From Muribaculaceae bacterium Isolate-110 (HZI) (lineage in GTDB: Bacteria > Bacteroidota > Bacteroidia > Bacteroidales > Muribaculaceae): a stretch of DNA of 33,990 bases. Below are positions 33,864 to 33,990 of this stretch, in pieces; positions within the stretch are counted from its first letter, which is position 1; every line of letters starts with the position of its first letter. The DNA is taken from assembly GCA_003762875.1 (NCBI GenBank), contig RIBL01000026.1:1-33990 (forward strand), read 5' to 3'. The notes beneath the pieces are model-generated. The model saw nothing but the letters and a program-made list of their open reading frames with translations, did no database searches and was not told the DNA's origin. Both the position numbers and the translations under genes were made by a program.

Positions 33864-33990
33864 TGTAAAATTTAATCGAGAAGTGCGCCAGATTCTAATT
33901 GAGAAGTGCACCGTTTCATAGGACATGCAAATTTAAAAAATTAGATACAATTATAGTTGATTTTGGAGTGTTTTCTTGGTTTCTTTCATT
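33864..33990 (+). mobile_element. End of a second IS21-like element (runs off window)
   Basis: TGTAAAATTTAATCGAGAAG at 33864 starts a terminal repeat of 50 nt, with the first 26 nt identical to the left element's end and the second GAGAAGTGCACC block also present. The inner sequence differs from that upstream of istA at the left, so this is probably the opposite (istB-side) end of the same kind of element. No coding frame is visible in the remaining 77 nt. Confidence 0.75.

Noticed and set aside
549-33913. Window as one circular molecule with a single IS21 copy spanning the ends
   Set aside because: The bases next to the two IS ends do not form a target duplication, so a single insertion is not supported; recombination products remain possible.

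Overview
The window looks like a mobile, heavily rearranged piece of a Bacteroidales chromosome (a gut Bacteroidaceae or Muribaculaceae-like host). The evidence is the promoter style (repeated -7 boxes of the form TAnnTTTG, little Shine-Dalgarno sequence), Bacteroidetes-type tyrosine recombinases, DUF3987/MobC/relaxase, DUF4099/DUF3945 and DUF1896 mobile-element genes, a GH53 galactanase and the start of a hybrid two-component (HTCS) regulator. All family names come from reading the proteins; no database was searched.

Layout. (1) 1-600: end of an IS21-family element with the start of istA on the minus strand. (2) 601-2121: an IntDOT-like integrase whose catalytic C-terminus was cut off by that IS, with its own set of arm-type repeats. 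(3) 2122-15442: a 13.3 kb putative integrative mobilizable element bounded by 13-bp direct repeats that look like the 3' end of a tRNA gene (probably tRNA-Phe), each next to a hairpin, with TAGTGACTA arm-type repeats at both ends. It holds an intact integrase, a RhuM-Fic/Doc protein, a tightly overlapping cargo operon of secreted and membrane proteins, an unidentified 315-aa protein, a helix-turn-helix protein, a DUF3987 ATPase, an iteron-like array, MobC and a relaxase. There are no conjugation (tra) genes, so it would need a helper. (4) 15443-20677: an AT-rich, defence-like cassette (AAA_14/DUF4143 ATPase and a PHP-SMC-like TrlF-type ATPase) between related AT-rich repeats, with a decayed copy of the neighbouring helix-turn-helix gene.

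(5) 20678-31801: the core of a second island: two divergent helix-turn-helix genes, a regulatory region full of palindromes, another helix-turn-helix gene, a DUF4099/DUF3945 protein, a shrunken topoisomerase-like protein, DUF1896 and a 2014-residue methylase-MutS domain I-helicase fusion. (6) 31802-33863: what appears to be host chromosome from a galactan-utilization locus: a GH53 galactanase gene with one in-frame stop and an HTCS regulator cut after about 66 codons by (7) 33864-33990, the end of another IS21-like copy.

The most interesting non-gene signals are a leader motif (hairpin followed by AACCACTAnnTCCAA) shared by three transcription units of the second island, a nearly identical 24-27 nt start module that opens several successive genes of the cargo operon, -7 boxes placed exactly 3 nt before start codons (possible leaderless mRNAs), and evidence for repeated accretion of elements at one tRNA-like site.
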